This document shows positions 1 through 8,658 of a DNA stretch of 64,000 bases, in pieces. A model generated the notes under the pieces. It was not told the DNA's origin, did not search any database, and saw only the letters and a list, made by a program, of their open reading frames with translations. How positions within the stretch are numbered: the first letter of the stretch is position 1; each line of letters begins with the position of its first letter. The stretch is from a bacterium (Candidatus Blackallbacteria) CG13_big_fil_rev_8_21_14_2_50_49_14 (lineage in GTDB: Bacteria > Cyanobacteriota > Sericytochromatia > UBA7694), in the NCBI GenBank assembly GCA_002783405.1, contig PFGG01000055.1:118003-182002 (forward strand). The letters run 5' to 3'. Position numbers and translations under genes: made by a program.

Positions 1-1887
1 GGGCAATCATCGGCTGAAGCTCAGCCGATTATCACAGCAGCCTTGAATCCGAGCACTCCCAATGCGGCGGTAAATTTGAATGCCCTAGCAGATAAAGTAA
101 AAAGAAATATTTCTGACAGCGGCCACGATCCCACCACCCTGGTGCTGGATGTGACCATTGAAAAGAACAAAGATGAATTGAACGACCTATTAAGCCAATT
201 CAAAACAGAATTGGAAAATGGCAAACTCAATATCATTCTCTGCAAGAGCTATCAAAAATATGGCTCTTTGGGAACTGGCAAGCTGATGGCTGGCAACATT
301 ACGGTTATTAACAATGGTGATGAGAAGTTTAGCAACTGCACCAAATTTGTACAAGACGCTTCAGAAAAATTGGGCAATCTGAGCGAATCAGCGGGAAAAC
401 TTCAACAAGAAGAAAGCCAATTGATGACCCATATTCTCAAACATGCCTCTGGCGATGAATTGCTTCTGATTCAAGATGCAGCCCAAAAAGCCAAGTTTAT
501 TGATCAGTTCTGTTTCCCAGCCGGCATAACGGATCCACAGCATGTGGATGGCTTGCCCTTTGTATTGCGAGATGGGGCAAGCCCGCAGATGAAACTATTA
601 CAGATTGACCTGCGCGACAGTTTTAGCTTTTTGAATACCTCCTATCTCGATTTTAATGGCCGAATCAATCCCGGTCATGAGTCAGAGGCTCGAATGGTAG
701 AGCAGTTTTATGCCTTAGGGCAGGCCAGCACCCTAAATCATGCATTTAACAAAGATGATTTAACCCTTAAATTAAACAAACTCGATCTCTTATGCTTTCC
801 CAATTATGAGCTGCATCTAGCGACGCTCTCGGAGGGTTCTATTTCAGAGACAATCAAAACAGGGGATTTGAGTCAAATCAAAACAGCCCTTGGAAACCCT
901 GCAGACGATTCAGAATTGATGAAATTTGCAAGTTTATTTCACTCCCTACGTGGAGTTAACCAAACACCACAAGAAGTTTGTGACGCCGCGCTTACAGATT
1001 TGATGGGCAGGTCACCTTTGCAAAACAGTGAGGTTTTGAATAATATCCGTAAATTCCAACCCAGTATTGCAGCCTCATTTTTGCATCTTTTAACAGCAAC
1101 GTCCCCTCAATCTTTGAATGATCCAACAGTAATCAATGCCTATCAGTCTCTGATTGCTAGCAATTTTAGTCGTGGAGGCAGTGATGCCGTCTCTCCAAGC
1201 ACCCGTATAACAATTATACGTGAATGGGCCTCAGTGGCACTGCAAACACCAACAGAGCAGAGCATTGCTCTGTTGACAGCCCATACAGGAGATATTCCTC
1301 CTCATCAGCGCTTAAGCAGCTTGGAGAACATCGTCAAGAATGACTACTTCAAGACGGATCACATAACCCCGTCTCAAAAAGAGCTTATCGAAAGCGCAAT
1401 AAAAGATGCGCCTATCCGTGAAGTATTGAGCTTGGTTAATAGCTTAATCACAAAACATCAAGAAATACAACAACGTTTGATTCAAGATCTGCAAAAAAAA
1501 GGACAGGATCTTGCTCTGATTTACCCGAACACCGATGAGGAAAGATTTACACAGTTAACTGCGCGTCTGAATACAGGAAACCTGGCCGAAGCGATTGATA
1601 TTATCAATCATCAATTTTTGGCAGGTGACGCTCCTGTTCAGCCAGCAATGGGAATGCAGTTTAAAAATCTACGTAAATTCTTGATAGCGAGCCAATCTCT
1701 TGAAAGCCATAAAGAAAAGGCCAATGCCCTTCTCTCTGTCATTGAGGAACAAGCAGTGGACACTCATTCTCAATTCAATATCCACAGAGGGCTTTTTGAG
1801 GCCGATGTGCGAGCCCCCCAAATGCATGAGAAAGATTTGAGCGCACGTTTAGCAGGCTTACGGCAAAGCCTTAATTTGTTAACTTAA
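1..1887 (+). CDS. Unknown protein, 5' end cut by window edge
   Basis: The reading frame is open from base 1, with in-frame codons before the first possible start (TTG at 43), so the gene is almost certainly truncated at its 5' end. At least 628 codons are present. No signal peptide or membrane segment is visible in the part seen. The sequence is mostly polar and looks largely alpha-helical, with an alpha/beta-looking stretch near the N-terminal side (TLVLDVTIEKNKDELNDLL, then LNIILCKSYQ). I do not recognise a family. It converges on the CheW-like gene downstream, with a palindrome across both stop codons. A function cannot be assigned. Confidence 0.75.
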   Translation, partial: GQSSAEAQPIITAALNPSTPNAAVNLNALADKVKRNISDSGHDPTTLVLDVTIEKNKDELNDLLSQFKTELENGKLNIILCKSYQKYGSLGTGKLMAGNITVINNGDEKFSNCTKFVQDASEKLGNLSESAGKLQQEESQLMTHILKHASGDELLLIQDAAQKAKFIDQFCFPAGITDPQHVDGLPFVLRDGASPQMKLLQIDLRDSFSFLNTSYLDFNGRINPGHESEARMVEQFYALGQASTLNHAFNKDDLTLKLNKLDLLCFPNYELHLATLSEGSISETIKTGDLSQIKTALGNPADDSELMKFASLFHSLRGVNQTPQEVCDAALTDLMGRSPLQNSEVLNNIRKFQPSIAASFLHLLTATSPQSLNDPTVINAYQSLIASNFSRGGSDAVSPSTRITIIREWASVALQTPTEQSIALLTAHTGDIPPHQRLSSLENIVKNDYFKTDHITPSQKELIESAIKDAPIREVLSLVNSLITKHQEIQQRLIQDLQKKGQDLALIYPNTDEERFTQLTARLNTGNLAEAIDIINHQFLAGDAPVQPAMGMQFKNLRKFLIASQSLESHKEKANALLSVIEEQAVDTHSQFNIHRGLFEADVRAPQMHEKDLSARLAGLRQSLNLLT

Positions 1888-1915
1888 ATCACTCACCGCA
1901 AGCCGAGCGATTTAA
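1884..1915. terminator. Possible bidirectional terminator hairpin between convergent genes
   Basis: The palindrome TTAAATC-a-CTC ... GAG-c-GATTTAA spans the stop codons of the two converging genes. It has an 11-base loop and one internal mismatch. The T tract after it is weak, so terminator function is an inference from position. Confidence 0.4.
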
Positions 1916-2523
1916 GCATTTTGCATCGTTTTAAAGATTTGACTTCTGATCGTCCTACACGCAAGAAGAGAATCAGCAAAATCTAAATAAGCTCTCTTAT
2001 TCAAAATATTCTCCTCTTTTTCTTCTAACCAATCTATAGGTTGAATAAATTGATTAAAAACCAAACCGAACAAATCTTTTCCTATATCCAAGATAAGAAC
2101 AACAGCTTGAGAATTCATGGGTGCAGCATTAAGATTCAACAATTCAGCAACAGAGAGCACAGGAACCAATCCTTCATGCCAATTCAACAATCCCATGGCG
2201 CAGCTTACATCTTTGATGGGCAAAAAATTGCCTTTGCTCTTTTCAAAGTGAATCATTTCATGAGCCAGATCCGCTGGAATACATATTTCTTGATCTCCAA
2301 CAGAAAACAACAGCCCCAATCGCTCAATGAGCGAGAAGGTATAAGCATTTTCGCTCTCCGTTTTATTTAATAGATCATTTTCCATATCAGCGATTAAATA
2401 TGAAAGTGCAATATTTACAGAGCGTGTTCCAGTTAGCTTCTGATCAAGCGCTTTCTCTTCTCGAGCAGTTTGAATCAAGGCATTAATTGAAAAAGTTTTT
2501 AATATTTTAATCCATTTTTGCAT
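1912..2523 (-). CDS. CheW-like domain protein
   Basis: This 203-residue protein has a CheW-like adaptor fold in its second half. The segment from about residue 70 reads LLFSVGDQEICIPADLAHEMIHFE, then LPIKDVSCAMGLLNWHEGLVPVLSVAELL and VVLILDIGKDLFGLVFNQF. This matches the CheW pattern of a regulatory Cys/Ile-rich strand, a 'G..n.rG..vPvldl..ll' segment and a 'vvil......gl.vd' segment. The first ~65 residues are an extra helical region not typical of CheW. CheW proteins couple chemoreceptors to CheA. No cheA or receptor gene is in view, so it is an orphan here. The start is ATG at 2523 with no strong Shine-Dalgarno sequence. Confidence 0.72.
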   Translation of the reverse strand: MQKWIKILKTFSINALIQTAREEKALDQKLTGTRSVNIALSYLIADMENDLLNKTESENAYTFSLIERLGLLFSVGDQEICIPADLAHEMIHFEKSKGNFLPIKDVSCAMGLLNWHEGLVPVLSVAELLNLNAAPMNSQAVVLILDIGKDLFGLVFNQFIQPIDWLEEKEENILNKRAYLDFADSLLACRTIRSQIFKTMQNA

Positions 2524-2727
2524 ATTTTATACTTGCTTTTATGATTTAAGCCAATTTATATAATTTATTACAATTTAATTGTGACACCGAAAGAATTCTA
2601 AACAGGCATTCATTCAGTATAACAAAATCCAATGAGGCCATCAAAAAATAAAAACGACCTGTGCCAATTCAAGAAGTTAAACCGTTCAAGAGAATAAAAG
2701 CGCTCTTCTCTTTATCTCTCTATGTTC

Positions 2728-2756
2728 TTGCAAGGTGACGAAAAATACTTTAGAAT
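2728..2756 (+). promoter_or_regulatory. Candidate sigma70-type promoter of the cti gene
   Basis: TTGCAA (2728-2733) and TAGAAT (2751-2756) are separated by exactly 17 bases. They lie about 35 bases upstream of the TTG start at 2791, in the 267-base divergent intergenic region. Spacing and sequence fit a housekeeping promoter. Confidence 0.45.
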
Positions 2757-2790
2757 ACACACAAATATTGTGTAATCGGAATAAGTATCT

Positions 2791-5232
2791 TTGTCTAAAA
2801 ATTTGGCAATTCATTCAACATTTGTTCAATTTATACTCAATTGTTTAGAAAAAACAAGCGTTCATTGGGTAAAAATAATATTTCTTGTCTTTCAATTGGG
2901 TTTTATCAGCGATGCCTATGCATTTGAAACCTTTTATAGAAATCAAGATTTTCAAATGACCCGCGAATCTCAGGATCTTTTTTATCGCCAGATCAAGCCT
3001 ATTTTGGATATGCGCTGTGTTTCCTGCCACTCTTGTCGTGAGGCTGAATGTCGTCTCAAACTCACTTCACCTGAAGGCCTGATTCGTGGGGGGCATACCC
3101 AACAAATTCACGGCGGCGATCTTTTTTCTGTACAAAGAACCCAATTATTTCATGATGCAAAGAGTGAAGAAGCGTGGAGAGAAAAAGGATTTTATTCTGT
3201 TTTAAACACTCCTCCTCAGATCAAACTGAGCCTTCAGGGTTCTCAACCCACAGATCACTTGGGAAGAAACTCTATTCTGACTGCGGCTTTGCTCAATCGC
3301 TATACCCCTCAAGAAAAACTGAACTCAATCAATTTGATTGGAACAGAGCATCAGTATTGCGGCAAGGGCAGAGAATCGTTTGACGATGTTCCGGGCATGC
3401 CCTATAAAATGAGTCCGCTTAACCCCCTAGAATTCACCACGCTTTATAACTGGGCGCATTCTGTCGATTCATTGGCTTTGCCCTCTGCGGAAACGCTTTT
3501 GAAACTGAAAACGCCCAAGAATCCAAAACTTATCAACAGGTGGGAACAGTTTTTTAATCACCCAAGCGCAAAAGCAAGGTGGACTTCAAGATTTTTGTAC
3601 GAGCATCTCTTCCTTGCCCGGTTTTATTTTGAAGAGTCTCCAGGAGAGTTTTATGAACTGGTCAGGTCAAAAACTGCGTATCCAGCGCCCATAGAAGTCA
3701 CTCCCACCCTTCACGCCTACGAAGCACCCGAATTTAAAAACTTCTATTATCGCTTGCGAAAAGTTCACTCAACCATTGTAGACAAAAATCATTTCGTTTA
3801 TGAAGTGAATGACTCTACGCTTCAAGAGCTGAAGGATCTGTTTTGGAATCTGGATTGGGGCTCAGAAAACAATCAGGTAAAATTCAACTTCAACAATAGC
3901 AATCCCCTGGTAGCGTTCAAACATATACCCGCCAGCAGCAGGTATCTTTGGATGCTCAAAAATGCACATCTCTTGCTGGATATTTCCGCCAGGTCTCAGA
4001 ACTGCCGCTCTGAAGGGGCTGCTGCTCCCTATTGGGACAATATGCTTCACGTGTTTATTAAACCTGAAGCAGATGCAAGCGTTGTTTATGGAAAAAAGTT
4101 CTATGATGAAGCAGGGCAATATCTTCCCATTCCCAACTTAACGGGCGGAAAAATAAATCCCTTTAGCAATTTTATTCAAGAACAAAGAGAATACGCCGCA
4201 GTTAAGCAAAAATACTCTCAAAAGCTCCATCCCAAAGGACTTCGGTCTGAAGATATCTGGCTCGGTGACAAGAACCAAGATCCAAACGCGATAGTGACAG
4301 TACTTCGCCATCAATGGACGGCCTCAACGGTAAAGGGAGCAGCAGGAAAACTGCCTCGGTCTGTTATGATGTTGGATTTTGCTCTGTTTGAGAGATATTT
4401 TTATCTCTGCAATGTTGCAACAGAGGTTTCTGAAGCCATGATTAGCCAATCCAGAGTGGTAACCTATCTTTTTGATGTTAGAAAAGAAGGTGAAAATATT
4501 TTTCTGTCTTTCATCCCTAAAAAGTATCGAAACAAGATCCGAGCCTCTTTGGTAGAAGGTCTAGACCCCAATGACCAATATGTAAATGCTTTCTCTTATC
4601 CCTACAATCAAGAAAATGGTTACAGGTTTGAAAAAGCAACCTCTTATCAAGACTTTATGGCTGAATTCCTTAGACAAACCTTCAAACCAGAGGTTCTGGG
4701 CAAGAAAAGTTTTGTTTTCAAAGCTCTCGGGCCTGTACGTGAAAATGAAGTCAAAACAAAGCTTGAAAAGCTAAGTGAAGTGAGAGGGGGAATGGGCACC
4801 CAGATGCCCAATGTCTCTTACCTGAGAATTACCCAAGCAGATGGCACAAATATATATTATACGATCACAGCCAATCGTTATTATAAATCGAGGAATCAAT
4901 TGGGGTTCATCGATCCCAATTATGAAAAGTCACAAAGAAGCCCAGAAAGAGATTCTCTTGAAATTTTTGAAGGAATATTTGTTAATTTCCCTGAAAAAAT
5001 CTACCTAATTCAGGCCTCAGAGCTGGATACGTTTACAAAAGATTTGCAAACACTTGCAAATCGCGAACAATTTTTAGCCTTCAATCAAAAATATGGCTTG
5101 GATCAAAATGCTGAAAATTTCTGGCCCATTCTGGACGAAATAAATGCTACGCATATCCGAACAAACCCAATTCATGGCGGAATCATTGATCTTCATCGCT
5201 ACGGAAGCTTGGATCAGAAATTACCACTCTAA
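2791..5232 (+). CDS. cti: Fatty acid cis/trans isomerase (CTI family)
   Basis: This 813-residue protein resembles the periplasmic haem enzyme that converts cis-unsaturated membrane fatty acids to trans isomers, a fast solvent and temperature stress response known mainly in Pseudomonas and Vibrio. After an N-terminal hydrophobic segment (about residues 27-43, ending DAYA, a likely signal peptide) comes the sole c-type haem motif CVSCH (C76, C79, H80). It is followed by LKLTSPEGLIRGG, a typical CTI block. Length agrees with the family (about 760-800). The start is a TTG, the most upstream usable codon giving a signal peptide. It is a single gene behind its own candidate promoter. The family call rests on haem motif, N-terminal blocks, length and signal peptide. 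Confidence 0.85.
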   Translation: MSKNLAIHSTFVQFILNCLEKTSVHWVKIIFLVFQLGFISDAYAFETFYRNQDFQMTRESQDLFYRQIKPILDMRCVSCHSCREAECRLKLTSPEGLIRGGHTQQIHGGDLFSVQRTQLFHDAKSEEAWREKGFYSVLNTPPQIKLSLQGSQPTDHLGRNSILTAALLNRYTPQEKLNSINLIGTEHQYCGKGRESFDDVPGMPYKMSPLNPLEFTTLYNWAHSVDSLALPSAETLLKLKTPKNPKLINRWEQFFNHPSAKARWTSRFLYEHLFLARFYFEESPGEFYELVRSKTAYPAPIEVTPTLHAYEAPEFKNFYYRLRKVHSTIVDKNHFVYEVNDSTLQELKDLFWNLDWGSENNQVKFNFNNSNPLVAFKHIPASSRYLWMLKNAHLLLDISARSQNCRSEGAAAPYWDNMLHVFIKPEADASVVYGKKFYDEAGQYLPIPNLTGGKINPFSNFIQEQREYAAVKQKYSQKLHPKGLRSEDIWLGDKNQDPNAIVTVLRHQWTASTVKGAAGKLPRSVMMLDFALFERYFYLCNVATEVSEAMISQSRVVTYLFDVRKEGENIFLSFIPKKYRNKIRASLVEGLDPNDQYVNAFSYPYNQENGYRFEKATSYQDFMAEFLRQTFKPEVLGKKSFVFKALGPVRENEVKTKLEKLSEVRGGMGTQMPNVSYLRITQADGTNIYYTITANRYYKSRNQLGFIDPNYEKSQRSPERDSLEIFEGIFVNFPEKIYLIQASELDTFTKDLQTLANREQFLAFNQKYGLDQNAENFWPILDEINATHIRTNPIHGGIIDLHRYGSLDQKLPL

Positions 5233-5367
5233 ACAAAGGGGTCGGCGAGTCTCAATCTGGTTTTCAACAACAATATCCCCAACAGATTTGACAAAGTCCC
5301 AGTCTTGGCTTACGAAATAGAAAAGGGCAACAATACGAACAGGATTTGACTTGGCAATACATCACCG

Positions 5368-6093
5368 TCATGGCTGACACCTGCTTCGAATGAGATCTTC
5401 CCAACCCAAAGGTTTCGCAACCGCCATAAAGTCATCGCTGGGCAGGCAAGTGATAGTGACCTGTTCATGCCTAAAGGGATGGGTAAAGCGAAGCCCAATA
5501 GAGGCCAAGAGTAGCCGAGAGCAATCAAAGTGGGCTTTGAAAATATCATTGTGAACTTTCTTGCCATACTTGGGATCACCAATAATAGGGTGTGAGATAT
5601 GTTTCATATGGTAACGCAATTGATGCCTTTTTCCTGTTTGGGGTCTAAGTTCAACCAGGCTGTAGCGGCTCTTCTCATACCTGTCATTGGCAATCTCAAG
5701 CTCGCATTTTGCAAGTGTAGAAAGATCTGTAATGCCCTGTTGTATATTGGTTTTGAAGTATTTATCTTGCTGGGCTTTAACCGGGTAATCAATATGTGCC
5801 TGATCAGGCGAATAGCCTCTGACAATGGCGAGATAAGACTTCTGGATCGTATGATTTGAAAATTGCTCAGAAAGCCGTGAGGCTGCTTCAGAATCAAAGG
5901 CAAAGATAAGCAGCCCCGATGTGGGTTTGTCGAGCCTGTGCAGGGGAAACACAGGCCGGTCAATTTGAACTCTGAGTTTTTGTACTGCAAACTCGGTTTC
6001 TGAGGCATCGATCGGGGAACGATGAACCAGTAAACCTGCAGGTTTATGAATCGCGATAAAGCGTTCGTCTCGGTAAATAATGGGGAGTTCCAT
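5368..6093 (-). CDS. truC: tRNA pseudouridine synthase C-like (RluA family)
   Basis: This is a RluA-superfamily pseudouridine synthase of about 241 residues. It shows the catalytic-Asp motif HRLDKPTSGLLI and the flanking blocks LPIIYRDERFIAIHKPAGLLVHRS near the N-terminus and SLVELRPQTGKRHQLRYHMKH then HPIIGDPKYGK later. This arrangement, ending with LGWEDL, closely matches E. coli TruC, which makes pseudouridine 65 in tRNA-Asp and tRNA-Ile. I chose the ATG at 6093 because the protein then starts with MELPIIY, as in TruC. An in-frame ATG at 6114 would add seven residues. There is no S4 domain. Substrate assignment within the RluA family is an inference from similarity. Confidence 0.85.
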   Translation of the reverse strand: MELPIIYRDERFIAIHKPAGLLVHRSPIDASETEFAVQKLRVQIDRPVFPLHRLDKPTSGLLIFAFDSEAASRLSEQFSNHTIQKSYLAIVRGYSPDQAHIDYPVKAQQDKYFKTNIQQGITDLSTLAKCELEIANDRYEKSRYSLVELRPQTGKRHQLRYHMKHISHPIIGDPKYGKKVHNDIFKAHFDCSRLLLASIGLRFTHPFRHEQVTITCLPSDDFMAVAKPLGWEDLIRSRCQP

Positions 6094-6144
6094 AGGGCTA
6101 TGATACCATTGCAAGCGTGCATCAACGAGTGTGAATCCATTTAG

Positions 6145-6675
6145 CTACAGCCTGAGTACGATTCTTGTGTCTGGATCCCAGACATAATCCATAGGACAGA
6201 TATATCCTCTCAGCCATAGTTTTTCATCCATTTTTCTTATGTAAAACCCTTTTGGGAAATCGTCATTTTGCTCTCGTAATGGCTTCGAAAATAGTGTGAG
6301 GGAGCCTTTGGGGGCTTTATTTTTTCCAGGCTCTATTACTTCTTCTTGTTGCAAATACTCAAGTCTCAGATATGGCCCCATATCCAATTCACATGGTTTT
6401 AGACCTATTTTTTCGCATTTATTAAAGATTTCTCTAAATATTGCACCCTGCGTAAAACCCAAATCACCAATCGACAATTCAATAATAGTTGTATTTTGAC
6501 TTATTGGACTTGTTTTATACAAATCGCTTGAAAACAATACCTGTGCGTATTCATTTAGCAATATATTGTTACTTCTTAATTTAGAGAGAAGCTCTTCTTT
6601 ATCAAGCCCGCCATAGCTTAGGGTTCTCTTTTTCACTTTTTCTTTATTTAAGATGATATCAATTTCGTTTTCCAT
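6145..6675 (-). CDS. Hypothetical protein, 176 residues
   Basis: This soluble protein has no signal peptide or membrane segment and I recognise no named domain. It is rich in Lys, Glu and Leu. It ends with a distinctive block of aromatic and acidic residues (DFPKGFYIRKMDEKLWLRGYI then YVWDPD). The size, AT-rich codon use and solitary position beside mobile-element debris suggest a transferred accessory gene, perhaps an orphan immunity-type protein. That is speculation from context only. The ATG at 6675 is the only good start. The ~85 bases upstream contain GCGAGCGAAGCGAG, resembling the loop of the attC-like hairpins further along. Confidence 0.6.
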   Translation of the reverse strand: MENEIDIILNKEKVKKRTLSYGGLDKEELLSKLRSNNILLNEYAQVLFSSDLYKTSPISQNTTIIELSIGDLGFTQGAIFREIFNKCEKIGLKPCELDMGPYLRLEYLQQEEVIEPGKNKAPKGSLTLFSKPLREQNDDFPKGFYIRKMDEKLWLRGYICPMDYVWDPDTRIVLRL

Positions 6676-6762
6676 ACTATTGCTCCCACAAAAAATCGCG
6701 AGCGAAGCGAGACATCCTCATCCGCTATTGCTCAGCGTAGCAAGCTTTATACCTTTGGGGTA

Positions 6763-6932
6763 GTGGGCCCAAAAGGTCAGCAATGCTGTCTCCATGTGGA
6801 GTTTGAAGTTTTGCTACGTCTTTCGTGGAATGAAAACCACCGCATGAGGATTCAGGGTTTGGCTGCACGGAGTATCCTTACCCGCAGCGGGGTCAGTCGG
6901 GTGGTAGAAAGGCTTGAAAAGGCCGGGCTGGT
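6763..6932 (+). pseudogene. Fragment of a MarR-family regulator
   Basis: An open stretch of about 55 codons reads FEVLLRLSWNENHRMRIQG then LAARSILTRSGVSRVVERLE and KAGLV. This is the winged-helix core of a MarR regulator (first helix, recognition helix LTRSGVSRVVERLEKAGLV). It breaks off abruptly at 6932 where IS630-like transposase sequence begins on the other strand. The wing, the C-terminal dimer helices and a credible N-terminus are missing, so it cannot be functional. Confidence 0.7.
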
Positions 6933-7330
6933 TTTCGTCTGGTGAATAGGTCGGTAAAAACAAAAGTTGCAACCTGGGGTGACGCTCAAGAAAGCGTTCA
7001 ACAGCTTTTGTTTTATGAACGCTGTAATTGTCCAAGATCATGAAAATGTTCTGTCCTTCAAAACGATGTACCACCCTGGCGTAAGAACAACAAAAATTCT
7101 GATGTCCGCTTGCGTTTAAATACGCGATAGACAAAGCTTGCTCGGTACGAGTCAATAGCACCAAAGGCATATACACGCTGGTTTTTACCCGAAGTTGGAA
7201 TCTGACTCATCTGCATAAAGCAAGACATCTTCAGGCTGAAGAGAAGCTTTGACGGATTCAATCAAGGCCAATTTCTCTGCTTTTTGAGGGCATCTTGCAT
7301 GAAATAGCGAAGCGTTGACACTCTTAGCTC
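6931..7330 (-). pseudogene. Degenerate IS630-family transposase remnant
   Basis: Three reading-frame pieces on the minus strand rebuild part of a DDE transposase: SVKASLQPEDVLLYADES (first catalytic Asp region), SQIPTSGKNQRVYAFGAID, and IFMILDNYSVHKTKAVERF then LLFLPTYSPDEN (second Asp and the 'PxYSPxxN' block). At least two frameshifts separate them, and the N-terminal HTH and C-terminal end are absent. The copy ends exactly at the MarR fragment, so the element was truncated on insertion or later deletion. Confidence 0.75.
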
Positions 7331-7368
7331 CAGATAGCAGGTGATTCTTGCTAAGGGGACAGATAATT

Positions 7369-8103
7369 TTAAAGGGGTTTCTCTACACGTAAACGGCATA
7401 ATACCGTATTGTCTGTTTCCAGGTCAGACCCCCAGATAAATTGAGCCCGAGAGTCCCAACTGATTTGATCATAACCGTCTTTGGGGCCAACTTGCGCTTT
7501 GCTATAAATATGGGCGGCCTCCCATTGGCTATCGTCGAAATCCGGGTCAGCCCAACCACTGGGTTCTGCCTGTGAGTTAAAGGTACAAGGGGCCTTCCCT
7601 GCCACTGGCTGGGAGACTTTTTCACAACTTTTATCCAAGGGAGCTTGGTGAATGACCAGACATTTCCAATTTGCATTGCTGACAGCCACTTTCTGACCTG
7701 TTGTCATGTCTGTAAATTGGGCAATGGCCCCGCCATCTCCCATTTGTTGATTGGGCTGGCCAATATATTCTAAGCCCGTATCGTTGGCTTTATAGTCTTT
7801 GAGCACCAGAGCCAAGACAAAGGGGTAATCACTTTTAAAACTGAAAGTTTCAGCGTTAAAAGAGCGCTCAGTGGTAATCGGCACCGAATCTTCCAGCAAG
7901 GGCTTCCCATTGAGGTAAAGAGAAAACCAATTATCTACCCAAACTTCGCCTCTGATGCTCAGGCTTCCAGATGTCTGGGCCACCTGTGCTGGGGAAACCC
8001 CTTGGGTGTTCTGGGCCGGGCTTGAAGGAGCCTGAGGCTGGCAACCCTGTAAGCCCGCCAGGCATAAAAATCCAGTCAAGAGTGTTTTTGAGCTGAGATT
8101 CAT
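7369..8103 (-). CDS. Secreted lipoprotein, unknown function
   Basis: This 244-residue protein starts with a lipoprotein signal peptide: MNLSSKTLL, a hydrophobic core and the lipobox LQGC. A Pro/Ser/Gln-rich linker follows. The mature part reads EVWVDNWFSLYLNGKPLLEDS, then NDTGLEYIG and DLETDNTVLCRLRV. It looks like a beta-rich jelly-roll or carbohydrate-binding-like fold, with four Cys that could pair (WKCLVIH, KSCEK, PCTF, VLCRL). I recall similar proteins annotated only as hypothetical. It probably sits on a membrane facing the periplasm or outside. The ATG at 8103 is the only start giving a lipobox at the usual distance. It stands alone between two IS remnants. Confidence 0.75.
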   Translation of the reverse strand: MNLSSKTLLTGFLCLAGLQGCQPQAPSSPAQNTQGVSPAQVAQTSGSLSIRGEVWVDNWFSLYLNGKPLLEDSVPITTERSFNAETFSFKSDYPFVLALVLKDYKANDTGLEYIGQPNQQMGDGGAIAQFTDMTTGQKVAVSNANWKCLVIHQAPLDKSCEKVSQPVAGKAPCTFNSQAEPSGWADPDFDDSQWEAAHIYSKAQVGPKDGYDQISWDSRAQFIWGSDLETDNTVLCRLRVEKPL

Positions 8104-8658
8104 ATTTTTACTCGCTTTCTTTGCTTGAGATCCTATTTTAATCTTTCAGATTAAGCGGCAAATAGCGTGAAATTTGAAGTTCCAAAGAAGAGGGCGTACT
8201 CTGTAAAGTGACAAAACCTTTGGAGAACGCCCAATGGAAATTATACCCGAATTTTTGAATCAGTTTGCCGGAAATTTCACACGTCCCACTTTCAAGTATT
8301 TTGTACGCTTGATGAAAGGACTTTTAGAAGTGCCTGGGCCAAAAGCCATAACTGAGCTGAATCGTGAGAAGCCAACCGTTTTGAAAGATGCGATTGCATG
8401 ATTTATGCTACAACTATGTTGACAAACACCGGTTTAGAGATAAAGTTAATTTTCATAATATTCAGAAATAATTTCAAAATTTTCACAGCCCGAACTAGAT
8501 TTCAGGTAACAAGTTGGCTTTCCGACAAGTTTACTGGGTTTGAGGCTTCTCTCCCAGCATGAATGAAGGGAAACCCGCTTTGTGAGAGTCATCGGTATTT
8601 ATGCCACAACGCCTTTTATTCACTCTAAAAATTATTACTTTAAAAAACATTCTTAAAT
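8104..8658. other. Gene-free stretch with an IS remnant
   Basis: This region holds the transposase fragment at 8234-8401. A few bases upstream of it lies an imperfect inverted pair GGGCGT (about 8189) and ACGCCC (about 8227). Further on, 8540-8600 contains a GGGTTT...AAACCC palindrome with a long loop. No attC-like site with CCAAC/GTTGG arms was found here, although it lies directly 3' of the toxin/immunity cassette. No other gene is visible. Confidence 0.5.
8234..8401 (+). pseudogene. N-terminal fragment of a DDE transposase (IS701/IS4-like)
   Basis: This 55-codon open frame starts MEIIPEFLNQFAGNF, then TRPTFKYFVRLMKGLL. It matches the typical N-terminus of IS701/IS4-type transposases, in which a 'F.rptf..f..l..G.l' segment precedes the catalytic domain. 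The frame stops before any catalytic residue, so it is a remnant. Family assignment from such a short piece is tentative. Confidence 0.5.

Noticed and set aside
8500..8600. An attC-like site closing the toxin/immunity cassette
   Set aside because: A GGGTTT...AAACCC palindrome exists but the CCAAC/GTTGG arms are absent and orientation does not fit.
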